Assembly: GCF_050947335.1 (NCBI RefSeq)
Contig: NW_027473351.1
Span: 310,001-374,000, forward strand
From: Megachile rotundata
Taxonomy: Eukaryota > Arthropoda > Insecta > Hymenoptera > Megachilidae
Direction: 5' to 3'
Length of the DNA: 64,000 nt
The notes under the pieces are model-generated. The model was not told the DNA's origin. It saw only the letters and a program-made list of their open reading frames with translations, and searched no databases. Both the position numbers and the translations under genes were made by a program. Positions 36,525-51,749 of this stretch are shown here, in pieces (the stretch's first letter is position 1; the number at the start of each line of letters is the position of its first letter).

Positions 36525-38344
36525 TGTGATTGTATCATTGTGATTGTTTGATTGTGATCATATGATTGTGATTGTATGATTGTGATTGTATGATTGTGAT
36601 TGTATGATTGTGAATGTATGATTGTGATTGTATGATTGTTTTTGTGTGATTGTGATTGTATAGTAGTAGTTGTAGGATTGTCATCGTATGATTGTGATTG
36701 TATGATTGTTTTTGTATGATTGTGATTGTATAGTAGTAATTGTATGATTGTCTTCGTATGATTGTGGTTGTATGATTGTGATTGTATCATTGCGATAGTA
36801 TGATTGTGATTGTATGATTGTGATTGTATGATTGTGATTGTATGATTGTGATTGTATGTTTGCGATAGTATGATTGGGATTGTGTGATTGTGATTGTATG
36901 ATTGTGATTGTATGATTGAGATTGCATGATTGTGATTGTATTATTGTGATTGTATGATTGTGATTGTATGATTGTGATTGTATGTTTGTGAATGTATGAC
37001 TGTGATTGTACGATTGTGAATGTGTGATTGTGATTGTATGATTGTTTTTGTATGATTGTGATTGTATAGTAGTAATTGTATGATTGTCATCGTATGATTG
37101 TGTTTGTATGATTGTTTTTGTATGATTGTGATTGTATAGTAGTAATTGTATGATTGTCTTCGTATGATTGTGATCGTATGATTGTGATTGTATGATTGTG
37201 ATTGCATGATTGTGATTGTATCATTGTTTTTGTATGATTGTGATTGTATGATTGCGATTGTGTGATTGTGATTGTATGATTGTGATTGTATGATTGAGAT
37301 TGCATGATTGTGATTGTATTATTGTGATTGTATGATTGTGATTGTATGATTGTGATTGTATGATTGTGATTGTATGATTGTGATTGTATGTTTGTGAATG
37401 TATGACTGTGATTGTATGATTGTGAATGTGTGATTGCGATTGTATGATTGTTTTTGTATGATTGTGATTGTATAGTAGTAATTGTATGATTGTCTTCGTA
37501 TGATTGTGATCGTATGATTGGGATTGTATGATTGTGATTGTATGATTGTGATTGTAAGATGGCGTGTGTATGATTGAGATTGTGTGATTGTGATTGTATG
37601 ACTGTGATTGTATGATTGTGATTGTATGATTGTGATTGTATGATTGTGATTGTATGATTGTGATTGTATGATTGTGAATGTATGATTGTGATTGTATGAT
37701 TGTGATTGTATGACTGTGATTGTATGATTGTTTTTGTATGATTGTGATTGTATAGTAGTAATTGTATGATTGTCTTCGTATGATTGTGATCGTATGATTG
37801 TGATTGTATGATTGTGATTGTATGATTGTGATTGTATGATTGTGATTGTATCATTGTTTTTGTATGATTGTGATTGTATGATTGCGATTGTGTGAATGTG
37901 ATTGTACGATTGGGATGGTATGATTGTGATTGTATGATTGTGATTGTATGACTGTGATTGCATGATTGTGATTGTATGATTGTGATTGTATGATTGTGAT
38001 TGTATGATTGTGATTGCATGATTGTGATTGAATGATTGTGATTGTATGATTGTGATTGTACGATTGTGATTGTATGATTGCGATAGTGTGATTGTGATTG
38101 TATGACTGTGATTGTATGATTGTGATTGTATGATTGTGATTGTATGATTGTGATTGTATGATTGTGATTGTATGATTGTGATTGTATAGTAGTAATTGTA
38201 TGATTGTGATTGTATGATTGTGATTGTATGATTGTTTTTGTATGATTGTGATTGTATAGTAGTAATTGTATGATTGTGATTGTATGATTGTGATTGTATG
38301 ATTGTGATTGTATGATTGTGATTGTATGATAGTGATTGTATGAT
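36525..38344. repeat. HOR-D copy 1 (1,820 bp, 130 units)
   Basis: gatcat at 36,556 and the long variant order from 36.94 to 37.3 kb recur 1,820 bp downstream; the offset is 1,806 near tcattgcgatag. This segment overlaps the tail of HOR-C copy 2, so HOR-D reuses HOR-C sequence. It includes aagatggcgtgtgt near 37,557. Confidence 0.82.
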
Positions 38345-39740
38345 TGTGATTGTATCATTGTGATTGTTTGATTGTGATCATATGATTGTGATTGTATGAT
38401 TGTGATTGTATGATTGTGAATGTATGATTGTGATTGTATGATTGTTTTTGTGTGATTGTGATTGTATAGTAGTAATTGTAGGATTGTCATCGTATGATTG
38501 TGATTGTATGATTGTTTTTGTATGATTGTGATTGCATAGTAGTAATTGTATGATTGTCTTCGTATGATTGTGGTTGTATGATTGTGATTGTATCATTGCG
38601 ATAGTATGATTGTGATTGTATGATTGTGATTGTATGATTGTGATTGTATGATTGTGATTGTATGATTGTGATTGTATGTTTGCGATAGTATGATTGGGAT
38701 TGTGTGATTGTGATTGTATGATTGTGATTGTATGATTGAGATTGCATGATTGTGATTGTATTATTGTGATTGTATGATTGTGATTGTATGATTGTGATTG
38801 TATGTTTGTGAATGTATGACTGTGATTGTATGATTGTGAATGTGTGATTGTGATTGTATGATTGTTTTTGTATGATTGTGATTGTATAGTAGTAATTGTA
38901 TGATTGTCATCGTATGATTGTGTTTGTATGATTGTTTTTGAATGATTGTGATTGTATAGTAGTAATTGTATGATTGTCTTCGTATGATTGTGATCGTATG
39001 ATTGTGATTGTATGATTGTGATTGCATGATTGTGATTGTATCATTGTTTTTGTATGATTGTGATTGTATGATTGCGATTGTGTGATTGTGATTGTATGAT
39101 TGTGATTGTATGATTGAGATTGCATGATTGTGATTGTATTATTGTGATTGTATGCTTGTGAATGTGTGATTGTGATTGTATGATTGTTTTTGTATGATTG
39201 TGATTGTATAGTAGTAATTGTATGATTGTCTTCGTATGATTGTGATCGTATGATTGGGATTGTATGATTGTGATTGTATGATTGTGATTGTATGATTGTG
39301 ATTGTAAGATGGCGTGTGTATGATTGAGATTGTGTGATTGTGATTGTATGACTGTGATTGTATGATTGTGATTGTATGATTGTGATTGTATGATTGTGAT
39401 TGTATGATTGTGAATGTATGATTGTGATTGTATGATTGTGATTGTATGACTGTGATTGTATGATTGTTTTTGTACGACTGTGATTGTATAGTAGTAATTG
39501 TATGATTGTCTTCGTATGATTGTGATCGTATGATTGTGATTGTATGATTGTGATTGTATGATTGTGATTGTATGATTGTGATTGTATCATTGTTTTTGTA
39601 TGATTGTGATTGTATGATTGCGATTGTGTGAATGTGATTGTACGATTGGGATGGTATGATTGTGATTGTATGATTGTGATTGTATGATTGTGATTGCATG
39701 ATTGTGATTGTATGATTGTGATTGTATGATTGTGATTGTA
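38345..39740. repeat. HOR-D copy 2 (shortened)
   Basis: Second copy, with gatcat at 38,376. It lacks about six units after gtattattg near 39,139 (gtatgcttgtgaatgtgtg replaces a longer run). It loses similarity near 39.74 kb. Confidence 0.8.
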
Positions 39741-42700
39741 TGATTGTGATTGTATGATTGTGAATGTATGATTGAGATTGTATGATTGTGATTGTATGAT
39801 TGTGGTTGTATGATTGTGATTGTATGATTGTGATTGCATCATTGTTTTTGTATGATTGTGATTGTATGATTGCGATTGTGTGATTGTGATTGTATGATTG
39901 TGATTGTATGATTGTGATTGTATGATTGAGATTGTATGATTGTGATTGTATTATTGTGATTGTATGATTGTGATTGTATGACTGTGATTGTATGATTGTT
40001 TTTGTATGATTGTGATTGTATAGTAGTAATTGTATGATTGTCTTCGTATGATTGTGATCGTATGATTGTGATTGTATGATTGTGATTGTATGATTGTGAT
40101 TGTATGATTGTGATTGTATCATTGTTTTTGTATGATTGTGATTGTATGATTGCGATTGTGTGATTGTGATTGTATGATTGGGATGGTATGATTGTGATTG
40201 TATGATTGTGATTGTATGATTGTGATTGTATGATTGGGATTGTATGATTGTGATTGTATGATTGTGATTGTATGATTGTGAATGTATGACTGTGATTGAA
40301 TGATTGTGAATGTGTGATTCTGATTGTATGATTGTTTTTGTATGATTGTGATTGTATAGTAGTAATTGTATGATTGTCATCGTATGATTGTGTTTGTATG
40401 ATTGTTTTTGTATGATTGTGATTGTATAGTAGTAATTGTATGATTGTCTTCGTATGATTGTGATCGTATGATTGTGATTGTATGATTGTGATTGCATGAT
40501 TGTGATTGTATCATTGTTTTTGTATGATTGTGATTGTATGATTGCGATTGTGTGATTGTGATTGTATGATTGTGATTGTATGATTGTGATTGTATGATTG
40601 GGATGGTATGATTGTGATTGTATGATTGTGATTGTATGATTGTGATTGTATGATTGTGATTGTATGATTTGAATTGTATGATTGCGATTGTATCACTGTT
40701 TTTGTATGATTGTGATTGTATGATTGTGATTGTATGATTGTGATTGCATGATTGTGATTGAATGATTGTGATTGTATGATTGTGATTGTACGATTGTGAT
40801 TGTATGATTGCGATAGTATGATTGTGATTGTATGATTGTGATTGTATGATTGTGATTGTATGATTGTGATTGTATGATTGTGATTGTATGATTGTGATTG
40901 TATGATTGTGATTGTATGATTGTGATTGTATGATTGTGATTGTAAGATGGCGCGTGTATGATTAAGATTTTATGATTGTGATTGTATGATTGTGATCATA
41001 TGGTTCTGATTGTTCGATTGCGATTGTACGATTGTGATTACATGATTGTGATTGCATGATTGTTTTTGTATGATTGTGATTCTATGATTGTGATTTTATG
41101 ATTGTGCCTGTATGATTGTGATGGTATGATTGTGATTGTATGATTGCGATTGTATGATTGCAATTTTATGAGTGTGATTATATGATTATGATTGTATGAC
41201 TGTGATTGTATGATTGTGATTGTATGATTGTCTTTGTATGATTGTGATTGTATGATTGTGATTGTATGATTGTGATTGCATGATTGTGATTGTATGATTG
41301 TGATTGTATGATTGTGCTTGTATCATTGTTTTTGTATGATTGTGATTGTATGATTGCGATTGTGTGATTGTGATTGTATGATTGGGATGGTATGATTGTG
41401 ATTGTATGATTGTCATTGTATGATTGTGATTGCATGATTGTTTTTGTATGATTGTGATTGTATGATTGTGATTGTATGATTGTGATTGCATGATTGTGAT
41501 TGAATGATTGTGATTGTATGATTGTGATTGTGCGATCGTGATTGTATGATTGCGATAGTATGATTGTGATTGTATGATTGAGATTGTATGATTGTGATTG
41601 TATGATTGTGATTGTATGATTGTGATTGTATGATTGTGATTGTATGATTGTGATTGTACGATTGTGATTGTACGATTGTGATTGTATGATTGCGATAGTA
41701 TGATTGCGATAGTATGATTGTGATTGTATGATTGTGATTGTATGATTGTGATTGTATGATTGTGATTGTATGATTGTGATTGTATGATTGTGATTGTATG
41801 ATTGTGATTGTATGATTGTTTTTGTATGATTGTGATTGTATAGTAGTAATTGTATGATTGTCATCGTATGATTGTGATTGTATGATTGTTTTCGTATGAT
41901 TGTGATTGTATAGTAGTAATTGTATGATTGTCTTCGTATGATTGTGATCGTATGATTGTGATTGTATGATTGTGATTGTATGATTGTGATTGTATGATTG
42001 TGATTGTATGATTGTGATTGTATGATTGTGATTGTTTGATTGTGATCCTATGATTGTGATTGTATGATTGTGATTGTATGATTGTGAATGTATGATTGTG
42101 ATTGTATGATTGTGATTGCATGATTGTGTTTGTATCATTGTTTTTGTATGATTGTGATTGTATGATTGCGATTGTGTGATTGTGATTGTATGATTGTGAT
42201 TGTATGATTGTGATTGTATGATTGGGATGGTATGATTGTGATTGTATGATTCTGATTGTATGATTGTGATTGTATGAATGTGATTGTATGATTGTGATTG
42301 TATCATTGTTTTTGTATGATTGTGATTGTATGATTGCGATTGTGTGATTGTGATTGTATGATTGTGATTGTATGATTGTGATTGTATGATTGGGATGGTA
42401 TGATTGTGATTGTATGATTGTGATTGTATGATTGTGATTGCATGTTTGTGATTGTATGATTGTGATTGTATGATTGTGATTGTATGACTGTGATCATATG
42501 GTTCTGATTGTTCGATTGCGATTGTACGATTGTGATTACATGATTGTGATTGCATGATTGTTTTTGTTTGATTGTGATTCTATGATTGTGATTTTATGAT
42601 TGTGCCTGTATGATTGTGATGGTATGATTGTGATTGTATGATTGCGATTGTATGATTGCAATTTTATGAGTGTGATTATATGATTATGATTGTATGACTG

Positions 42701-42885
42701 TGATTGTATGATTGTGATTGTATGATTGTTTTTGTATGATTGTGATTGTATGATTGTGATTGTATGATTGTGATTGCATGATTGTGATTGAATGATTGTG
42801 ATTGTATGATTGTGATTGTACGATTGTGATTGTATGATTGCGATAGTATGATTGTGATTGTATGATTGTGATTGTATGATTGTGA
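39741..42885. repeat. Mosaic stretch before HOR-E
   Basis: No long tandem copy. At 40,666 it re-enters the same order as 4.12-4.7 kb (gatttgaattgtat, then gtatcactgtttttg, then aagatggcgcgtgt, the ggttctgattgttc block at 41,002 and gattgtgcctgtat at 41,100). This is the first appearance of these blocks since 4.6 kb. Confidence 0.78.
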
Positions 42886-44881
42886 TTGTACGATTGTGAT
42901 TGTACGATTGTGATTGTACGATTGTGATTGTACGATTGTGATTGTATGATTGTGATTGTATGATTGTGATTGTATGATTGTGATTGTATGATTCAGATTG
43001 TATGATTGTGATTGTATTATTGTGATTGTATGATTGTGATTGTATGATTGTGATTGTATGATTGCGAATGTATGATTGTGATTGTATGATTGTGATTGTA
43101 TGATTGTGATTGAATGATTGTGATTGTATGATTGTGATTGTATGATTTGAATTGTATGATTTGAATTGTATGATTGCGATTGTATCATTGTTTGTGTATG
43201 ATCGTGATTGTATGATTGTGATTGTATGATTGTGATTGTATGATTGTGATTTTATGATTGTGATTTTATGATTGTGATTGTATGATTGTGATTGCATGAT
43301 TGTGATTGAATGATTGTGATTGTATGATTGTGATTGTACGATTGTGATTGTATGATTGCGATAGTATGATTGTGATCGTATGATTGTGATTGTATGATTG
43401 TGATTGTATGATTGTGATTGTATGATTGTGTTTGTATCATTGTTTTTCTATGATTGTGATTGTATGATTGCGATTGTGTGATTGTGATTGTATGATTGTG
43501 ATTGTATGATTGTGATTGTATGATTGGGATGGTATGATTGTGATTGTATGATTCTGATTGTATGATTGTGATTGTATGATTGTGATTGTATGATTGTGAT
43601 TGTATGATTGAGATTGTATGATTGTGATTGTATTATTGTGATTGTATGATTGTGATTGTATGATTGTGATTGTATGATTGTGAATGTATGATTGTGATTG
43701 TATGATTGTGATTGTATGATTGTGATTGAATGATTGTGATTGTATGATTGTGATTGTATGATTTGAATTGTATGATTTGAATTGTATGATTGCTATTGTA
43801 TCATTGTTTGTGTATGATTGTGATTGTATGATTGTGATTGTATGATTGTGATTGTATGATTGTGATTGTATGATTGTGATTGCATGATTGTGATTGAATG
43901 ATTGTGATTGCATGATTGTGATTGTACGATTGTGATTGTATGATTGCGATAGTATGATTGTGATTGTATGATTGTGATTGTATGATTGTGATTGTATGAT
44001 TGTGATTGTATGATTGTGATTGTATGATTGTGATTGTATGATTGTGATTGTATGATTGTGATTGTATGATTGAGATTGTATGATTGTGATTGTATTATTG
44101 TGATTGTATGATTGTGATTGTATGATTGCGATTGTGTGATTGTGATTGTATGATTGTGATTGTATGATCGTGATTGTATGATTGGGATGGTATGATTGTG
44201 ATTGTATGATTCTGATTGTATGATTGTGATTGTATGAATGTGATTGTATGATTGTGATTGTATCATTGTTTTTGTATGATTGTGATTGTATGATTGCGAT
44301 TGTGTGATTGTGATTGTATGATTGTGATTGTATGATTGTGATTGTATGATTGGGATGGTATGATTGTGATTGTATGATTGTGATTGAATGATTGTGATTG
44401 CATATTTGTGATTGTATGATTGTGATTGTATGATTGTGATTGTATGATTGTGATCATATGGTTCTGATTGTTCGATTGCGATTGTACGATTGTGATTACA
44501 TGATTGCGATTGCATGATTGTTTTTGTATGATTGTGATTCTATGATTGTGATTTTATGATTGTGCCTGTATGATTGTGATGGTATGATTGTGATTGTATG
44601 ATTGCGATTGTATGATTGCAATTTTATGAGTGTGATTATATGATTATGATTGTATGACTGTGATTGTATGATTGTGATTGTATGATTGTTTTTGTATGAT
44701 TGTGATTGTATGATTGTGATTGTATGATTGTGATTGTATGATTGCGATTGCATGATTGTGATTGAATGATTGTGATTGTATGATTGTGATTGTACGATTG
44801 TGATTGTATGATTGCGATAGTATGATTGTGATTGTATGATTGTGATTGTATGATTGTGATTGTATGATTGTGATTGTACGA

Positions 44882-47261
44882 TTGTGATTGTATGATTGTG
44901 ATTGTATGATTGTGATTGTATGATTGAGATTGTATGATTGTGATTGTATTATTGTGATTGTATGATTGTCATTGTATGATTGTGATTGTATGATTGTGAA
45001 TGTATGATTGTGATTGTATGATTGTGATTGTATGATTGTGATTGTATGATTGTGATTGTATGATTGTGATTGTATGATTTGAATTGTATGATTTGAATTG
45101 TATGATTGCGATTGTATCATTGTTTGTGTATGATTGTGATTGTATGATTGTGATTGTATGATTGTGATAGTATGATTGTGATTGTATGATTGTGATTGTA
45201 TGATTGTGATTGTATGATTGTGAATGTATGATTGTGATTGTATGATTGTGATTGTATGATTGTGATTGTATGATTGTTTTTGTATGATTGTGATTGTATG
45301 ATTGAGATTGTATGATTGTGATTGTATTATTGTGATTGTATGATTGTGATTGTATGATTTGAATTGTATGATTGCGATTGTATCATTGTTTGTGTATGAT
45401 TGTTTTTGTATGATTGTGATTGTATAGTAGTAATTGTATGATTGTCTTCGTATGATTGTGATCGTATGATTGTGATTGTATGATTGTGATTGTATGATTG
45501 TGATTGTATGATTGTGATTGTATCATTGTTTTTGTATGATTGTGATTGTATGATTGCGATTGTGTGATTGCGATTGTACGATTGGGATGGTATGATTGTG
45601 ATTGTATGATTGTGATTGTATGATTGTGATTGTATGATTGTGATTGCATGATTGTGATTGTATGATTGTGATTGTATGATTGTGATTGTATGATTGTGAT
45701 TGCATGATTGTGACTGAATGATTGTGATTGTATGATTGTGATTGTACGATTGTGATTGTATGATTGCGATAGTATGATTGTGATCGTATGATTGTGTTTG
45801 TATGATTGTGATTGTATGATTGTGATTGTATGATTGTGTGTGTATGATTGCGATTGTATGTTTGAGATTGTATGATTGTGATTGTATTATTGTGATTGTA
45901 TGATTGTGATTGTATGATTGTGATTGTATGATTGCGAATGTATGATTGTGATTGTATGATTGTGATTGTATGATTGTGATTGTATGATTGTTTTTGTATG
46001 ATTGTGATTGTATAGTAGTAATTGTATGATTGTCATCGTATGATTGTGATTTTATGATTGCTTTTGTATGATTGTGATTGTATAGTAGTAATTGTATGAT
46101 TGTCTTCGTATGATTGTGATCGTATGATTGTGATTGTATCATTGTGATTGTATGATTGTGATTGTATGATTGTGATTGTATCATTGTGATTGTTTGATTG
46201 TGATCATATGATTGTGATTGTATGATTGTGATTGTATGATTGTGATTGTATGATTGTGATTGTATGATTGTGATTGTATGATTGTGATTGTATCCTTGTT
46301 TTTGTATGATTGTGATTGTATGATTGCGATTGTGTGATTGTGATTGTATGATTGTGATTGTATGATTGTGATTGTATGATTGAGATTGTATGATTGTGAT
46401 TGTATTATTGTGATTGTATGATTGTGATTGTATGACTGTGATTGTATGATTGTTTTTGTATGATTGTGATTGTATAGTAGTAATTGTATGATTGTCTTCG
46501 TATGATTGTGATCGTATGATTGTGATTGTATGATTGTGATTGTATTATTGTGATTGTATGATTGTGATTGTATGATTGTGATTGTATGATTGTGAATGTA
46601 TGATTGTGATTGTATGATTGTGATTGTATGATTGTGATTGTATGATTGTTTTTGTATGATTGTGATTGTATAGTAGTAATTGTATGATTGTCATCGTATG
46701 ATTGTGATTGTATGATTGCTTTTGTATGATTGTGATTGTATAGTAGTAATTGTATGATTGTCTTCGTATGATTGTGATCGTATGATTGTGATTGTATGAT
46801 TGTGATTGTATGATTGTGATTGTATGATTGTGATTGTATGATTGTGATTGTTTGATTGTGATCCTATGATTGTGATTGTATGATTGTGATTGTATGATTG
46901 TGAATGTATGATTGTGATTGTATGATTGTGATTGCATGATTGTGTTTGTATCATTGTTTTTGTATGATTGTGATTGTATGATTGCGATTGTGTGATTGTG
47001 ATTGTATGATTGTGATTGTATGATTGTGATTGTATGATTGGGATGGTATGATTGTGATTGTATGATTCTGATTGTATGATTGTGATTGTATGAATGTGAT
47101 TGTATGATTGTGATTGTATCATTGTTTTTGTATGATTGTGATTGTATGATTGCGATTGTGTGATTGTGATTGTATGATTGTGATTGTATGATTGTGATTG
47201 TATGATTGGGATGGTATGATTGTGATTGTATGATTGTGATTGTATGATTGTGATTGCATGT
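44882..47261. repeat. 2,380-bp tandem duplication, left copy
   Basis: This 170-unit segment is followed directly by a near-perfect second copy. Every long stretch I compared has the same variant order. The left breakpoint is where gtacgattg precedes the shared sequence. Confidence 0.9.
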
Positions 47262-49641
47262 TTGTGATTGTATGATTGTGATTGTATGATTGTGATTGTA
47301 TGATTGAGATTGTATGATTGTGATTGTATTATTGTGATTGTATGATTGTGATTGTATGATTGTGATTGTATGATTGTGAATGTATGATTGTGATTGTATG
47401 ATTGTGATTGTATGATTGTGATTGTATGATTGTGATTGTATGATTGTGATTGTATGATTTGAATTGTATGATTTGAATTGTATGATTGCGATTGTATCAT
47501 TGTTTGTGTATGATTGTGATTGTATGATTGTGATTGTATGATTGTGATAGTATGATTGTGATTGTATGATTGTGATTGTATGATTGTGATTGTATGATTG
47601 TGAATGTATGATTGTGATTGTATGATTGTGATTGTATGATTGTGATTGTATGATTGTTTTTGTATGATTGTGATTGTATGATTGAGATTGTATGATTGTG
47701 ATTGTATTATTGTGATTGTATGATTGTGATTGTATGATTTGAATTGTATGATTGCGATTGTATCATTGTTTGTGTATGATTGTTTTTGTATGATTGTGAT
47801 TGTATAGTAGTAATTGTATGATTGTCTTCGTATGATTGTGATCGTATGATTGTGATTGTATGATTGTGATTGTATGATTGTGATTGTATGATTGTGATTG
47901 TATCATTGTTTTTGTATGATTGTGATTGTATGATTGCGATTGTGTGATTGCGATTGTACGATTGGGATGGTATGATTGTGATTGTATGATTGTGATTGTA
48001 TGATTGTGATTGTATGATTGTGATTGCATGATTGTGATTGTATGATTGTGATTGTATGATTGTGATTGTATGATTGTGATTGCATGATTGTGACTGAATG
48101 ATTGTGATTGTATGATTGTGATTGTACGATTGTGATTGTATGATTGCGATAGTATGATTGTGATCGTATGATTGTGTTTGTATGATTGTGATTGTATGAT
48201 TGTGATTGTATGATTGTGTGTGTATGATTGCGATTGTATGTTTGAGATTGTATGATTGTGATTGTATTATTGTGATTGTATGATTGTGATTGTATGATTG
48301 TGATTGTATGATTGCGAATGTATGATTGTGATTGTATGATTGTGATTGTATGATTGTGATTGTATGATTGTTTTTGTATGATTGTGATTGTATAGTAGTA
48401 ATTGTATGATTGTCATCGTATGATTGTGATTTTATGATTGCTTTTGTATGATTGTGATTGTATAGTAGTAATTGTATGATTGTCTTCGTATGATTGTGAT
48501 CGTATGATTGTGATTGTATCATTGTGATTGTATGATTGTGATTGTATGATTGTGATTGTATCATTGTGATTGTTTGATTGTGATCATATGATTGTGATTG
48601 TATGATTGTGATTGTATGATTGTGATTGTATGATTGTGATTGTATGATTGTGATTGTATGATTGTGATTGTATCCTTGTTTTTGTATGATTGTGATTGTA
48701 TGATTGCGATTGTGTGATTGTGATTGTATGATTGTGATTGTATGATTGTGATTGTATGATTGAGATTGTATGATTGTGATTGTATTATTGTGATTGTATG
48801 ATTGTGATTGTATGACTGTGATTGTATGATTGTTTTTGTATGATTGTGATTGTATAGTAGTAATTGTATGATTGTCTTCGTATGATTGTGATCGTATGAT
48901 TGTGATTGTATGATTGTGATTGTATTATTGTGATTGTATGATTGTGATTGTATGATTGTGATTGTATGATTGTGAATGTATGATTGTGATTGTATGATTG
49001 TGATTGTATGATTGTGATTGTATGATTGTTTTTGTATGATTGTGATTGTATAGTAGTAATTGTATGATTGTCATCGTATGATTGTGATTGTATGATTGCT
49101 TTTGTATGATTGTGATTGTATAGTAGTAATTGTATGATTGTCTTCGTATGATTGTGATCGTATGATTGTGATTGTATGATTGTGATTGTATGATTGTGAT
49201 TGTATGATTGTGATTGTATGATTGTGATTGTTTGATTGTGATCCTATGATTGTGATTGTATGATTGTGATTGTATGATTGTGAATGTATGATTGTGATTG
49301 TATGATTGTGATTGCATGATTGTGTTTGTATCATTGTTTTTGTATGATTGTGATTGTATGATTGCGATTGTGTGATTGTGATTGTATGATTGTGATTGTA
49401 TGATTGTGATTGTATGATTGGGATGGTATGATTGTGATTGTATGATTCTGATTGTATGATTGTGATTGTATGAATGTGATTGTATGATTGTGATTGTATC
49501 ATTGTTTTTGTATGATTGTGATTGTATGATTGCGATTGTGTGATTGTGATTGTATGATTGTGATTGTATGATTGTGATTGTATGATTGGGATGGTATGAT
49601 TGTGATTGTATGATTGTGATTGTATGATTGTGATTGCATGT
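47262..49641. repeat. 2,380-bp tandem duplication, right copy
   Basis: Near-identical to 44,882-47,261. After 49.64 kb the sequence passes to a related but different order (gattgaatg at 49,801, gctattg at 49,868). HOR-E copy 2 has this segment only once (about 56.2-58.6 kb), so the duplication arose after the 11.35-kb event, or one copy was lost there. Confidence 0.9.
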
Positions 49642-50764
49642 TTGTGATTGTATGATTGTGATTGTATGATTGTGATTGTATGATTGAGATTGTATGATTG
49701 TGATTGTATTATTGTGATTGTATGATTGTGATTGTATGATTGTGATTGTATGATTGTGAATGTATGATTGTGATTGTATGATTGTGATTGTATGATTGTG
49801 ATTGAATGATTGTGATTGTATGATTGTGATTGTATGATTTGAATTGTATGATTTGAATTGTATGATTGCTATTGTATCATTGTTTGTGTATGATTGTGAT
49901 TGTATGATTGTGATTGTATGATTGTGATTGTATGATTGTGATTGTATGATAGTGATTGCATGATTGTGATTGAATGATTGTGATTGTATGATTGTGATTG
50001 TACGATTGTGATTGTATGATTGCGATAGTATGATTGTGATCGTATGATTGTGATTGTATGATTGTGATTGTATGATTGTGATTGTATGATTGTGTTTGTA
50101 TCATTGTTTTTGTATGATTGTGATTGTATGATTGCGATTGTGTGATTGTGATTGTATGATTGTGATTGTATGATTGTGATTGTATGATTGGGATGGTATG
50201 ATTGTGATTGTATGATTCTGATTGTATGATTGTGATTGTATGAATGTGATTGTATGATTGTGATTGTATCATTGTTTTTGTATGATTGTGATTACATGAT
50301 TGTGATTGCATGATTGTTTTTGTATGATTGTGATTCTATGATTGTGATTTTATGATTGTGCCTGTATGATTGTGATGGTATGATTGTGATTGTATGATTG
50401 CGATTGTATGATTGCAATTTTATGAGTGTGATTATATGATTATGATTGTATGACTGTGATTGTATGATTGTGATTGTATGATTGTTTTTGTATGATTGTG
50501 ATTGTATGATTGTGATTGTATGATTGTGATTGCATGATTGTGATTGAATGATTGTGATTGTATGATTGTGATTGTACGATTGTGATTGTATGATTGCGAT
50601 AGTATGATTGTGATTGAATGATTGTGATTGTATGATTGTGATTGTACGATTGTGATTGTACGATTGTGATTGTATGATTGTGATTGTATGATTGTGATTG
50701 TATGATTGTGATTGTATGATTGTGGTTGTATGATTGAGATTGTATGATTGTGATTGTATTATTG

Positions 50765-51217
50765 TGATTGTATGATTGTGATTGTATGATTGTGATTGTA
50801 TGATTGTGAATGTATGATTGTGATTGTATGATTGTGATTGTATGATTGTGATTGAATGATTGTGATTGTATGATTGTGATTGTATGATTTGAATTGTATG
50901 ATTTGAATTGTATGATTGCGATTGTATCATTGTTTGTGTATGATTGTGATTGTATGATTGTGATTGTATGATTGTGATTTTATGATTGTGATTGTATGAT
51001 TGTGATTGCATGATTGTGATTGAATGACTGTGATTGTATGACTGTGATTGTACGATTGTGATTGTATGATTGCGATAGTATGATTGTGATCGTATGATTG
51101 TGATTGTATGATTGTGATTGTATGATTGTGATTGTATGATTGTGTTTGTATCATTGTTTTTGTATGATTGTGATTGTATGATTGCGATTGTGTGATTGTG
51201 ATTGTATGATTGTGATT
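50765..51217. repeat. 532-bp-spaced duplication, left copy
   Basis: gaatgtatg at 50,808 and the paired gatttgaattgtat units recur 532 bp (38 units) downstream. HOR-E copy 2 has only one copy of this stretch. Confidence 0.82.
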
Positions 51218-51296
51218 GCATGATTGTGATTGAATGATTGTGATTGTATGATTGTGATTGTACGATTGTGATTGTATGATTGCGATAGTATGATTG

Positions 51297-51749
51297 TGAT
51301 TGTATGATTGTGATTGTATGATTGTGATTGTATGATTGTGAATGTATGATTGTGATTGTATGATTGTGATTGTATGATTGTGATTGAATGATTGTGATTG
51401 TATGATTGTGATTGTATGATTTGAATTGTATGATTTGAATTGTATGATTGCGATTGTATCATTGTTTGTGTATGATTGTGATTGTATGATTGTGATTGTA
51501 TGATTGTGATTTTATGATTGTGATTGTATGATTGTGATTGCATGATTGTGATTGAATGACTGTGATTGTATGACTGTGATTGTACGATTGTGATTGTATG
51601 ATTGCGATAGTATGATTGTGATCGTATGATTGTGATTGTATGATTGTGATTGTATGATTGTGATTGTATGATTGTGTTTGTATCATTGTTTTTGTATGAT
51701 TGTGATTGTATGATTGCGATTGTGTGATTGTGATTGTATGATTGTGATT
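51297..51749. repeat. 532-bp-spaced duplication, right copy
   Basis: Matches 50,765-51,217, with gaatgtatg at 51,340, up to about 51,749. There this copy continues with canonical units and gattgggatggtat. Confidence 0.82.

Larger units (their letters stand above)
33559..36840. repeat. HOR-C copy 2
   Basis: Tandem copy of 29,625 onward. Offsets of 3,934, 3,920, 3,948 and 3,926 along its length come from whole-unit changes plus one 8-bp deletion at 36,283. Similarity ends after tcattgcgatag (36,787), where copy 1 passes to gattgggatggtat and this copy to a gtttgcgatag unit. Confidence 0.87.
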
